From Simiduia litorea (GTDB lineage: Bacteria > Pseudomonadota > Gammaproteobacteria > Pseudomonadales > Cellvibrionaceae), in contig NZ_AP031497.1 in NCBI RefSeq assembly GCF_042853465.1, positions 3,162,001 through 3,226,000 on the forward strand: DNA of 64,000 nucleotides, read 5' to 3'. Shown one piece after another: positions 53,343-60,904 of the stretch; the stretch's first letter is position 1; the number at the start of each line of letters is the position of its first letter. Both the position numbers and the translations under genes were made by a program. The notes beneath the pieces are model-generated. The model was given only the letters and a program-made list of their open reading frames with translations. It was not told the DNA's origin and searched no databases.

Positions 53343-54604
53343 CACCGCACCCTCACTTGCTCCGCGTTTTGGAGCGCTTCAAAACTCGATATCACCCAAA
53401 CATCTCCGGCCTTGCCACCTTCAAGCACTTCCACATCGCTCATGCTGCGGGCACCCAACTTCACCGGTATTTTTTGCGCCAAATCCCCCTTCACAACATA
53501 GGCAAGCTGTGCACCACCGCTGGTGAGAAACGCACCGCGCTTCACCATTAAAACATTGGCACGATTCTCCAACAGCACGCGCGCAGAGAGCCGCTGATTT
53601 TGCCGTAGCTTTAGACCCTGACTCTGCTCGAACCGCACACGGGCGGTCACTTCACGATTGCGAACTTCCGGCGAGATTGAAGATATTTGGCCAATAACGG
53701 TCAGATCGCCAAAGCTGAGCTCCACATCCATACCTAAACCCAGCTCATCGGCATAGGATTCAGACACAGCAAGCTCAGCCTCGAAAGCGCTCAAGTCCAC
53801 TACAGTTAATACTGGCTGACCGGCCGTGATTCTGGCCTTTTGTTCGATCAACCAGTTGCCAATAATGCCCTCCACCGGCGCCTTTATTTGCAAGGCTTCA
53901 ACTTGGCGCTGCAACTCCGCTACCACTAACGCCTGGCGATTAACCTCAAGCTCTTTGTTTTTTATTTCAAACGTCAGAGTGTCTTTGGTTAAATTGGTTT
54001 CTTTTTCGGCGTGCGCAAACATCAGCTGCGCTTTATGTAAATCATCTTTGGCTTTTTCATAGTCAATTTTGCTGATTAAGCCATTTTCAATCAGCTGGTC
54101 ACCGCGCCGGCTTTCGCGATCCGCAGCGGCGAGGTCAACACCGGCCATATCGAGTGCCTTATTTGCCTGCAATTGATCGCGCCGTGCATCCAAGCGCGCA
54201 CGCTCCAAACTACTCTGCAAGCCTTCCAATACTGCTTGCTGTTGCTGCAAGTTGCTAGCGAGCTTCGGGCTGTCGATACTGGCCAACACCGCGCCTTTTT
54301 CGACTTTATCGCCGGGCTGGCTGATCAGCGTTACCGTGCCCTCCTCAGTGGCATAAAGAATGGGCGCGTTGGCCGCTACAATTTTTCCAGTGGTCGCAAT
54401 ATCGCGCGTTAAGGTGCTCATCCTGAGGCTTGCCATTTGCAGCTCCTCACCACTCACCGACACACTGGCACTGTCGCGACCAAAGCTGGCCCAAACCAAA
54501 GCGCTCACCAATAACCCAGCCCCGCCCAACAACAAAGGCAGCTTCAATTTGAGCACCAGCGGCGGTGCTAATACGGTGTCTTGGGCACTGGTGTCCTTAA
54601 TCAT
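53342..54604 (-). CDS. HlyD/MacA-type periplasmic adaptor protein
   Basis: A 420-aa membrane-fusion protein. A single N-terminal membrane helix (about 20-37, LPLLLGGAGLLVSALVW) is followed by a first biotinyl-lipoyl half (GTVTLISQPGDKVEKGAVLASID), a long coiled-coil hairpin (about 105-225), the second lipoyl half (IKAPVEGIIGNWLIEQKARITAGQPVL) and beta-barrel/membrane-proximal domains. I chose ATG 54604 (MIKDTSAQD), preceded by GAGAG and GAGG; the frame is open to 54682 but that stretch looks untranslated. It is the first gene of the cluster, downstream of a sigma-54 promoter. No outer-membrane TolC-like gene is in the cluster. Confidence 0.92.
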   Translation of the reverse strand: MIKDTSAQDTVLAPPLVLKLKLPLLLGGAGLLVSALVWASFGRDSASVSVSGEELQMASLRMSTLTRDIATTGKIVAANAPILYATEEGTVTLISQPGDKVEKGAVLASIDSPKLASNLQQQQAVLEGLQSSLERARLDARRDQLQANKALDMAGVDLAAADRESRRGDQLIENGLISKIDYEKAKDDLHKAQLMFAHAEKETNLTKDTLTFEIKNKELEVNRQALVVAELQRQVEALQIKAPVEGIIGNWLIEQKARITAGQPVLTVVDLSAFEAELAVSESYADELGLGMDVELSFGDLTVIGQISSISPEVRNREVTARVRFEQSQGLKLRQNQRLSARVLLENRANVLMVKRGAFLTSGGAQLAYVVKGDLAQKIPVKLGARSMSDVEVLEGGKAGDVWVISSFEALQNAEQVRVR

Positions 54605-54690
54605 GACCTCAACTCTCTCTTCTATTCCTGCAATTAAAAAACTGTCCGCTCGGCCAAAACCCCGCGCTTTACGGCTCTTCACCGGTATAT

Positions 54691-54706
54691 AGCAGAGACT
54701 GTGCCA
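54691..54706 (-). promoter_or_regulatory. Sigma-54 promoter of the transport/two-component cluster
   Basis: On the minus strand, TGGCACAGTCTCTGCT has the invariant GG and GC of -24/-12 promoters at exactly the right spacing and matches the consensus TGGCAC-N5-TTGCW at all but one specified base. The predicted start site near 54680 leaves a leader of about 75 bases before the HlyD ATG. Confidence 0.7.
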
Positions 54707-54770
54707 GAATTAAAATCCTGTTATTTTACAGCAGGTTATGGATTGTTAAGCCGCTGGCGCGGGTGAAAAA

Positions 54771-54798
54771 GTGTCCGCGGACACAGAGAAAGTGTCCG
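54771..54798. promoter_or_regulatory. Palindromic enhancer candidate for the NtrC-type regulator
   Basis: GTGTCCGCGGACAC (54771-54784) is a perfect 14-bp palindrome. A further half site GTGTCCG follows at 54792-54798. It is about 100 bp upstream of the predicted sigma-54 start, the usual place for an activator of this class. The rest of the spacer up to 54918 shows nothing else recognised. Confidence 0.6.
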
Positions 54799-54918
54799 GT
54801 TAGATGGGTGGCGTACACAATTGGATTTGGGGGCCAGCGACAAGGCGGGGGGCCGCCCCCTACAAGCTTAAAAAGCCTAGTTAAGGTTCACTGGGTACAA
54901 GAGCCATTGACTAGGAAT

Positions 54919-55203
54919 TTAAATGACAGCGCCAGAAAGCATGATGTGAAGCGGGTACATAGCATAAAGCATGACTAAAAAAGAGAGCCCTGAACTCACC
55001 GCAATGGCTAACAACACTGGCTTTGATTTCCGATCATATAACGCAAGCGCCACTAAAATAGTGAGAAGTACAGAAACCAAATACCAAGACCGACCAAAAG
55101 AAAAAGCCACTTTACTCCAGTCAGGCACACCGTTTGTGTAGAGCCCGTGAAAAACTTGCGTGAACTGCCCAATGATGTCTGTTTCAGTCCACCGGAAGCC
55201 CAC
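54919..55203 (-). CDS. Small membrane protein, possibly a gene remnant
   Basis: A 94-aa reading frame with a GTG start and two hydrophobic helices (YLVSVLLTILVALALY; VLLAIAVSSGLSFLVMLYAMY). The N-terminal part (WTETDIIGQFTQVFHGL) looks like a genuine protein, but no ribosome binding site or family was recognised. It overlaps the start of another apparent remnant on the opposite strand, so this segment may be a scar of earlier rearrangement. Confidence 0.4.
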   Translation of the reverse strand: MGFRWTETDIIGQFTQVFHGLYTNGVPDWSKVAFSFGRSWYLVSVLLTILVALALYDRKSKPVLLAIAVSSGLSFLVMLYAMYPLHIMLSGAVI

Positions 55204-55349
55204 ACATCATTCAGCTGAATTGCGAGATTAAGCCGGTAATTGGAGAAAGTGACATTCAGGGCCAGTATGTCGATGGACTCGCCTTTGGCGATTTAAAAGA
55301 TGACGCAAAGATACAGCATGCATTTGTGTATTTTCAGTTGCGGCGATAA
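55176..55349 (+). pseudogene. C-terminal remnant of an unidentified gene
   Basis: An open plus-strand frame without a start codon encodes a plausible protein tail (NCEIKPVIGESDIQGQYV, then GLAFGDLKDDAKIQHAF and VYFQLRR before TAA). The preceding stop at 55173 and the overlap with the opposite small frame argue that only the end of a gene is left. No family was recognised. An imperfect GC-rich hairpin (about 55352-55390) follows. Confidence 0.3.
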
Positions 55350-55401
55350 ACAGGGGCGGTGAAACAGAAACAGACTCTGTCACGCGCCCCCATTTACCGA
55401 C

Positions 55402-58269
55402 TTAGCGGCTGTATATGAACAGCGAATACTCGAATATTTTTCCTGCAGCTGAGTTTACCTTCACTATAGCGACAAGGGTGCCATCGGCCGTATGGAAAAT
55501 ATTCTGGCCATAATTATGATACGCCACATCCCCCACGAGCGTAGCGGGAATATCAATTGACCGCACAAAGCTATTACTGGCATGGCTGAACAGGTTGATG
55601 GTGTGGCCCAGCTCTTGTTCACCGGTATGCGAGTAGCGCGGCTCCAGGAGTATGGCCAACTCGTCACCACTTTGGCTTAGCGAACCGATGGCAGCGCCAT
55701 TCAGGTTCAAGGCACCCCGATAAATCATATCGTCCGCCTGCCCGGGATTGGCCTTAAACACATTGCCGCAGCGGGTAAAAAGACTCTCGCCATTCTCGGC
55801 TACCCAGACATCGCCACACATAGCAAAGTCACCGTGATAAGGGGAGTCTTTAACATATACCGCGTTGCCCGCCTGAATGTCATAAAGTTCAATATCGGAC
55901 GGTGACAAGCCGTTATCGGCTCCGTAAATGAATTTGCCCGACGGGTGCAAATCAACCCGTGTACCAGCCCGGATATAATTGCCCTGATGCTGCTGTTGAA
56001 CACCCGTATCTAGCGCAATGGTAGTAATGCGGGTCCACTGATCGGATGCGGGGAATACGTACACATAACCGTTATCCGGTAAAACCAGATCGATTACTGG
56101 CGCCGATACCGAAAAGGTTGAAATCACGCTGGCACCGACGAGATCAACAATGGCGACCGTATTGCCATAGGCGACCGCTGCTTTGTTACCTGCCGGGTTA
56201 AGACTGAGCACTGCGGCGCTGGCACCTAGCGCTATCTCCCTGCGCTCAAGGGTCTCCACATCAACCAAAACCAAACGCGCTGGTGATGAAGCAGAGAGTA
56301 CCAGCTGATTGCGTGACACGGAAAATGTCGATGCTAAGACTTCAAAATCCAGCGCCAGCAGGCGCTTGTCGGCGGGGTCCTCGGCAGTCACTTTCACCGT
56401 GGTGTAGGCGCTGTCCATTTCACCATCATTCACTTTTACCCGCAGTGTATATTCACCTTTGATGTCGGGCACAAACGAGACGACTGATGCATCTGCATTC
56501 ACCAGCTCACTGATACTGTCTGAAGGGCGCGACTGCAACTCCCACTGATAGCTGAGGCTTGCGCCTTCAGGATCCAGACTTTGTTCTGCGCTGACTAGAA
56601 GCTCTTCATTAATATTGGCGTAAGAATTGGCATCCGCGATAGCCACCGGTGGCAGGTTGAATGTTTCAACTTCAGATGGAAGATACGCCACACCCCAATC
56701 ACGCAGGTAGCCGGCGGAAGCATCAACCTGGGCAAGCACTATTTCCTGGCCGTCTGGGCGATGGAAAACAAACCGTCCGTCAACGCGATAGCTCTCGCCA
56801 TTAGTTATTTCTACCGGCAATTCTGCCTTGCCTTTAGGCGTGAGCACACTGTACCCGTAATAGGCAATTTTATCGGTTTCACCGCTATCAATGTACGCCA
56901 CCTTTTCACCAAAGTGGGACAGCGATGCAATGTTCTGTACTAGATCGAGCGAGCCGTTGTACAGCATGTCCTGCTCGCGCACATCAGAACTGCGGAAGAC
57001 GTTGCCACAGCGGGTGAAAATCCGCAGCCCATCCCGGGATATCCACAAATCGCCACACATAGCGTAATTACCATGATAGGGAGAATCGTAAAGATAAGAC
57101 GGCGCGCCCGCACTGATATCGTATTTTTCAATATCGGATGGTGACAAGCCACGATTTGCACCATAGATAGACTGCTGGGTCGGGTGCATTTTCATTACTG
57201 TGCCGGCCCTTACCGAATAGCCACCACTCTGGAATTCTTCCCCTGTATCCATTTTCAGCGAACGCAGACTTTCCCATTGATCGGTTTTGGGCATGGCATA
57301 CACAAAGCCATTGGTGGCAATTTCAATGTCAAATACATCGGTAGATACAGGCATGACGCTTTCTACCGCCATGGCTGAAAGATCGATGATCGAAATGAAT
57401 CCATCGTGCCCCACCGCCGCCTTGCTGCCATCGGGCAACACCGACACACTGGTACCAGGGTGAGCTAAAGTCAAAGCGCGAGTGGCGTGGGTTTCCATGG
57501 AGTAAACATAGAACTTCTGATCATCGCCAACGGCAACCACTGCGTCGTGGGCGTCACTGTAGACGGCGTCAACAACATTAAAAATAAAGCGTCGGAATTT
57601 AAAGGCCGACGTAGTAAACGCAAATTCAGTGGTGTTGGACGCACCGTAGGCATCAATGGCGGTCAGGCTAACGAGATAAAGCCCTTTAACATCAGGCAAC
57701 AGCTCCAGGGTTGCCGCCTGGCCCAACGCCTGCGGCATATTGCTACCGGCGGGCTTTTCGACCAAACGCCACTCATAAGTCAGGCCATGCAAATCCGGGT
57801 CGTAACTCAAAGACGCATTCAGATACAAGGGCGAGAGCAGATTTGCCCGGTCCGGGCCGGCTACCTGGGCAACAGGGTTGTTATTAATAACTTCGAGATC
57901 AAATCGCTTGCTGACAGAACCCGCGCTGTCAGTTACCTTCGCCTCCAGTTGGTAAAACCCGGTCACATCAAAGGTTACCTCAACCGAACTCCCGCTCAAC
58001 TCAACGCCCGACAAGCTGCTGCCCGAGGGCACACTGACAATGCGGACAGAAACCGTTGGGTTACCAGCAGAAGATTCGCTGTTAACGTCGACCTGCACTG
58101 CCTGACCTACCACCGCCTGGGCCGTAGACAAACCTGAAATACTCGGCGGCGGCGAAACCGGCGCCTTACTGCCGGAACCGGAACCGGAACCGCCACCACC
58201 ACAGGCAACAAGTAATGTAATGGAAACGGCAATGACCAGAGCCGAGCATACCGAACGAAGGCGACGCAT
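55402..58269 (-). CDS. Large lipoprotein with duplicated PKD-like and beta-propeller units
   Basis: A 955-aa lipoprotein (lipobox LLVACGGGG) followed by a Gly/Ser spacer. An Ig/cadherin-like domain (about 45-130) precedes two copies of a PKD-like domain plus propeller-like strand repeats. The two copies share distinctive segments: GLSPSDIEKYDISAG / GLSPSDIELYDIQAG, DSPYHGNYAMCGDLW / DSPYHGDFAMCGDVW and FTRCGNVF / FTRCGNVF, with matched Cys pairs. Such proteins bind surface partners or glycans; no catalytic residues are evident. I chose ATG 58269 (MRRLRSVC), with GGGGGA upstream and a proper signal sequence; the frame is open to 58389. Confidence 0.82.
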   Translation of the reverse strand: MRRLRSVCSALVIAVSITLLVACGGGGSGSGSGSKAPVSPPPSISGLSTAQAVVGQAVQVDVNSESSAGNPTVSVRIVSVPSGSSLSGVELSGSSVEVTFDVTGFYQLEAKVTDSAGSVSKRFDLEVINNNPVAQVAGPDRANLLSPLYLNASLSYDPDLHGLTYEWRLVEKPAGSNMPQALGQAATLELLPDVKGLYLVSLTAIDAYGASNTTEFAFTTSAFKFRRFIFNVVDAVYSDAHDAVVAVGDDQKFYVYSMETHATRALTLAHPGTSVSVLPDGSKAAVGHDGFISIIDLSAMAVESVMPVSTDVFDIEIATNGFVYAMPKTDQWESLRSLKMDTGEEFQSGGYSVRAGTVMKMHPTQQSIYGANRGLSPSDIEKYDISAGAPSYLYDSPYHGNYAMCGDLWISRDGLRIFTRCGNVFRSSDVREQDMLYNGSLDLVQNIASLSHFGEKVAYIDSGETDKIAYYGYSVLTPKGKAELPVEITNGESYRVDGRFVFHRPDGQEIVLAQVDASAGYLRDWGVAYLPSEVETFNLPPVAIADANSYANINEELLVSAEQSLDPEGASLSYQWELQSRPSDSISELVNADASVVSFVPDIKGEYTLRVKVNDGEMDSAYTTVKVTAEDPADKRLLALDFEVLASTFSVSRNQLVLSASSPARLVLVDVETLERREIALGASAAVLSLNPAGNKAAVAYGNTVAIVDLVGASVISTFSVSAPVIDLVLPDNGYVYVFPASDQWTRITTIALDTGVQQQHQGNYIRAGTRVDLHPSGKFIYGADNGLSPSDIELYDIQAGNAVYVKDSPYHGDFAMCGDVWVAENGESLFTRCGNVFKANPGQADDMIYRGALNLNGAAIGSLSQSGDELAILLEPRYSHTGEQELGHTINLFSHASNSFVRSIDIPATLVGDVAYHNYGQNIFHTADGTLVAIVKVNSAAGKIFEYSLFIYSR

Positions 58270-58719
58270 AATTCCCCCAACAAGAGATTGGCTAGTTAAT
58301 TGTGATAACGGCATATCGAATAGAAAACCCAGAATTTGACTATTTTTTTGAGCGGCATCAATCAGATTTAAATAGATTACTATATGCAAGACAGCTGATT
58401 AACGTGCGTTAACTTTGGTCTGTGCAGGAGAGAAAATACACAAGGTGAGCCTGTTTGTATGAGAAGCCACTACCGGACTTTATTTTCCCATAGCACCAAG
58501 CAATACCCATACGCCTGACAGCGCAGGCTAGCTAGCAGTGCATTATCAGGTTAACTCATCCATGAACATAAGATCAAAAGATTTGACCTTTGCATTGTGT
58601 TTAAATCCATCAATTAACACAGTCGATAAAGGCGGCATTTATAACACACTTTATCGCTTGAATGTACCATCCTATGCTAAAAATAATATGGCCGGACATA
58701 AATGCTCCATCGCGCAATA
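58270..58719. other. 450-bp spacer at the distal end of the cassette array
   Basis: No gene is convincingly supported. CGATAAAG/CTTTATCG (within about 58622-58658) is an 8-bp inverted repeat. A 108-codon plus-strand frame runs through the region but lies opposite a better protein-like decayed frame on the minus strand. Confidence 0.4.
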
Positions 58720-58977
58720 TCAAAAACTTGTGAATTTCCGTTGTGGCTTATTGGAAGGCAGCAAAGCTTCAAGGGCTACATCCTTTAAGCACTCCCCTGA
58801 ACTCCTAAGAATCTCAGCAATCTCTTCCTCAATATCTGAAGATGGGAATTCCTTACGATCCTAATCATTAAATAAAGACCTAGTGAGCACTTCGATTTCA
58901 GGATAACCAATTACCTTTAGCTTAATTATCCCATCCAATCCTGAATTTTCAGGTGAAAGTAGTTTTGTGCTTACTAT
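58720..58977 (-). pseudogene. Decayed gene with an in-frame TAG at the array's distal end
   Basis: The minus strand encodes a coherent, acidic protein interrupted by one stop: KLLSPENSGLDGIIKLK...VLTRSLFND, then TAG, then DRKEFPSSDIEEEIAEIL...ALEALLPSNKPQRKF to TGA. No start codon is in this frame, but an ATG in another frame (MNSKHK...) just upstream suggests an additional frameshift. It lies immediately beyond the last attC site, in the same orientation as the cassettes, as expected for a decayed distal cassette or a gene fragment. No family was recognised. Confidence 0.45.
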
Positions 58978-58991
58978 TCATAGATGCTGCA

Positions 58992-59074
58992 TAACGCCCG
59001 GTTTAGGCGCAGCTGGAGCGTAGCGTAAGCTGTCGCAGCCGCGCATTTTTCGGCGAACCTAAAACCGCTTGTTA
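58992..59074 (-). repeat. Integron attC site A
   Basis: On the minus strand it runs from TAACAAGCGGTTTTAGG to CCTAAACCGGGCGTTA with strongly paired arms, the VCR-type attC structure. The first TAA doubles as the stop codon of the adjacent lipoprotein gene. It is the last clear attC at the distal end of the array. Confidence 0.9.
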
Positions 59075-59518
59075 TTCGCCTTGGTTTCGGTATTCCGAAA
59101 GTCTATTTTTTGCCATACTTCTTAATGATTCGATATCATCAACTCTAGTAAAACAAACAAAAACAGAATCTATATTATCTTCTTTTTCTGTGAAACATAG
59201 TTGACCTCGACGAAGTGAGCCAATATATATCTCACTATCCGATCCTTCATCCTCAAGGTCTGTTAACGTTATCTCAAAACTAACATCATTAGATTTAAAT
59301 GAATTTAACTTTGTCAAAATTGTTTTATTGTCGTAGGTAGAGATAATAATCGTGCCAGTTCCATCAGCTTGAAAATCTAGTAACGCATACGGAAATAGCT
59401 GAAAGACGCTTAAACTTTCCCATTGCCCAGTCACATGCTTAGGCTGGGGTTTATGTACCAAGTCCTCATCCTTACAACCCAGTAGCAATATTGCTAAAAG
59501 TAAAATATATATTTTCAT
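59072..59518 (-). CDS. Cassette lipoprotein of unknown function
   Basis: A 148-aa protein with lipoprotein signal MKIYILLLAILLLGCKDED (lipobox LLGC). The rest is a small beta-rich, acidic domain (VTGQWESLSVFQLF; LLDFQADGTGTIIIS; SFEITLTDLEDEG; VFVCFTRVDDIESL), resembling the lipocalin-like lipoproteins often found in integron cassettes, though no family is certain. The stop codon is the TAA of attC A. The gene is far more AT-rich than the chromosome to the left, as usual for cassettes. Confidence 0.75.
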   Translation of the reverse strand: MKIYILLLAILLLGCKDEDLVHKPQPKHVTGQWESLSVFQLFPYALLDFQADGTGTIIISTYDNKTILTKLNSFKSNDVSFEITLTDLEDEGSDSEIYIGSLRRGQLCFTEKEDNIDSVFVCFTRVDDIESLRSMAKNRLSEYRNQGE

Positions 59519-59528
59519 AGTATTAGTA

Positions 59529-59595
59529 TAACGCCAAGATAATGGGCAACCTTGCTGCGAAGCGACGCTTAAAGTTGCCCAGTTTCAGGCGCCGT
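59529..59595 (-). repeat. Degenerate attC site B
   Basis: The ...TTGGCGTTA end and the inner stem TGGGCAAC/GTTGCCCA are clear, but the opposite end lacks TAACAA and reads GGAAACGGCGCC. It separates the lipoprotein and cupin cassettes and is probably a divergent or damaged attC. Confidence 0.55.
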
Positions 59596-59606
59596 TTCCG
59601 GTTTTT

Positions 59607-59921
59607 TTATGTGTTTTGATGAAACCAAAACTCGACTTCATCAGTTTCAACTTCAAAGTCAGCAGAGTGTTCCACATGTGCGGGGACATGATACCAGTCA
59701 CCTACTTTGACCCTAGTGGTAACTCCGTTTATCGTCAGTAGTAGCTCACCGCGTGTAATGACACCATGATTGTCTGTGTCGTGTGTATGAGGTGGAATGG
59801 AAGTTCCAGCAGGGTATGAAGCGAAGAGAACGTCGCTATCTTTCGCTTCGAGTTTATACGCATCAAATCGGCCATCATACAAAGGAAGCGATTTTATTTT
59901 ATTAGGATATTTTCCCGCCAC
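59607..59921 (-). CDS. Cassette cupin-domain protein
   Basis: A 104-aa single-domain cupin. The two metal-binding cupin motifs are recognisable: PPHTHDTDNHGVITRGE with its His and Glu ligands, then WYHVPAHVEHSADF with the second His group. Small cupins of this kind bind a metal and a small ligand or act as sensors or isomerases; the substrate is unknown. It is carried as an integron cassette between attC sites B and C. Confidence 0.82.
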   Translation of the reverse strand: MAGKYPNKIKSLPLYDGRFDAYKLEAKDSDVLFASYPAGTSIPPHTHDTDNHGVITRGELLLTINGVTTRVKVGDWYHVPAHVEHSADFEVETDEVEFWFHQNT

Positions 59922-59943
59922 GTAATTCTCCGTTTTTTACACT

Positions 59944-59990
59944 ATATCGCTTAAATCAGCCGACGCGTTAGCGGTTGGCTGTGCTTGTTA
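59944..59990 (-). repeat. Degenerate attC site C
   Basis: On the minus strand TAACAAGCACAGCC pairs through AGCC/GGCT with a second arm that ends AAGCGATA instead of GCGTTA. It is short (about 47 bp) but correctly placed between the cupin cassette and the gene-less cassette. Confidence 0.5.
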
Positions 59991-60372
59991 AAGTGCGACA
60001 CTGGCTCTTGCTATGAAGTACATTGCGGAGCGCCAGCGATGCCACACTTAATTAATATTTCCCGCAAGAATGCCATACTTGATAGTTGCTGGGAGTTTGT
60101 TCATTTTTTCATACAAAAAGTAAACGAACCAAAAGAAACGTACCCCAACTACGCGCCCTAACGGGTTTGTTCGCTCCAGTCGGATTTTAGGGGTCGTGAA
60201 AACAGGCTCCTGCCTGATCGTCGCTCAATTGGGCGTCCATGCCCAATTGCCCCCTAAAATCCGACTTCCGCTCACCGCTGCGCAAGGAGCCCCAAGAGCG
60301 GCACTTCGTAGCAAAGCACCAAATTTATATCTAGCGATGAGCCAAAGAGGCAGAGCGTATTAATGCTTAACG
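59991..60372. other. Gene-less cassette carrying a highly structured sequence
   Basis: The 382 bp between attC C and attC D contain no credible gene. A 75-codon minus-strand frame (60272-60499) runs across attC D and is rejected. The central part is the three-way-junction element at 60178-60266. Such cassettes may carry promoters, RNAs or mobile structures. Confidence 0.6.
60178..60266. repeat. Three-way-junction inverted-repeat element
   Basis: A perfect 16-bp outer stem, AGTCGGATTTTAGGGG (60178-60193) with CCCCTAAAATCCGACT (60251-60266), encloses two perfect hairpins: CAGGC-TCCT-GCCTG (60203-60216) and CAATTGGGC-GTCCAT-GCCCAATTG (60226-60249). Nearly two thirds of the 89 bp is paired. It could be a structured RNA, a REP/MITE-like mobile element or a folded recombination substrate. 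No known RNA family was recognised. Confidence 0.7.
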
Positions 60373-60441
60373 TAACGGCGGCGAAACCGCGCATCGGTTT
60401 TTCCGTCCGGCCCCGCAGGGGTGATCTTGGCGCCCTTGTTA
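60373..60441 (-). repeat. Integron attC site D
   Basis: On the minus strand it begins TAACAAGGGCGCC and ends GGCGGCGTTTC-like arms with GCCGCCGTTA. The ends are recognisable, the inner arms less symmetrical than in sites E-G. Confidence 0.7.
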
Positions 60442-60444
60442 TAT

Positions 60445-60825
60445 TTACCACAATGATCTTCGCACTTTTGGAATCCATTTCCGCCTTATATCGCACCAAA
60501 CAAGCTTTTGTTCTTTCGGACCTTCAATTACTGGTCGGAAAATTAGCAGATATAAACTATATATTACCAACCAAACTATTATATAAATGGCAGTTGATTT
60601 CAAACTAACAATAACGCAACAAAGTACAATTGGAGCTACAAAAACTGCACTATTAACTCCTACGGCAATAAATGGAATAAATATATATGGAATTAGTGTT
60701 AATAATAAGCCTCTAAAATACCATCTAATTTTTTTGTAAAGAAGTATGCGGCAAGAAATAGTAAAAGACCCACCCCTTCCCATATCATTAAAAAGAACCA
60801 AGGTGAATGTTTCTCCATAGGTCAC
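60445..60825 (-). CDS. Cassette membrane protein of unknown function
   Basis: A 126-aa frame with a GTG start inside the end of attC E. It has three hydrophobic segments (LLLTLIPYIFIPFIAVGV; AVFVAPIVLCCVIVSL; AIYIIVWLVIYSLYLLIF) and a basic C-terminus (WCDIRRKWIPKVRR). An overlapping +1 frame starting at an ATG three bases inside (MEKHSPWFFLMIWEGVG...) encodes another good membrane helix before stopping after 39 codons. Either a frameshift has split one protein, or two small overlapping genes exist. No family was recognised. Confidence 0.6.
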   Translation of the reverse strand: MTYGETFTLVLFNDMGRGGSFTISCRILLYKKIRWYFRGLLLTLIPYIFIPFIAVGVNSAVFVAPIVLCCVIVSLKSTAIYIIVWLVIYSLYLLIFRPVIEGPKEQKLVWCDIRRKWIPKVRRSLW

Positions 60826-60826
60826 C

Positions 60827-60904
60827 TAACGCCTGCATTTGGGGCGGCGAAGCAAACGCGTAGCCGTCCCGCCGCGATTAGCGGCAAACAAGATGCACTT
60901 GTTA
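60827..60904 (-). repeat. Integron attC site E
   Basis: On the minus strand it runs from TAACAAGTGCATCTTG to CAAATGCAGGCGTTA, with complementary arms and a GC-rich centre; a canonical VCR-like attC. Its first TAA is the stop codon of the next gene. Confidence 0.9.

Noticed and set aside
55352..55390. GC-rich hairpin considered as a terminator
   Set aside because: The stem has several mismatches and neither strand has a T-run next to it.
57487..58137. 216-codon plus-strand frame
   Set aside because: It is antisense to the large PKD/propeller lipoprotein and shows no domain or signal sequence.
58538..58864. 108-codon plus-strand frame
   Set aside because: Low-complexity, no ribosome binding site, and it lies opposite a more protein-like minus-strand frame.
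60272..60499. 75-codon minus-strand frame
   Set aside because: It runs across attC D and into the start of the next cassette gene's region; composition is not protein-like.
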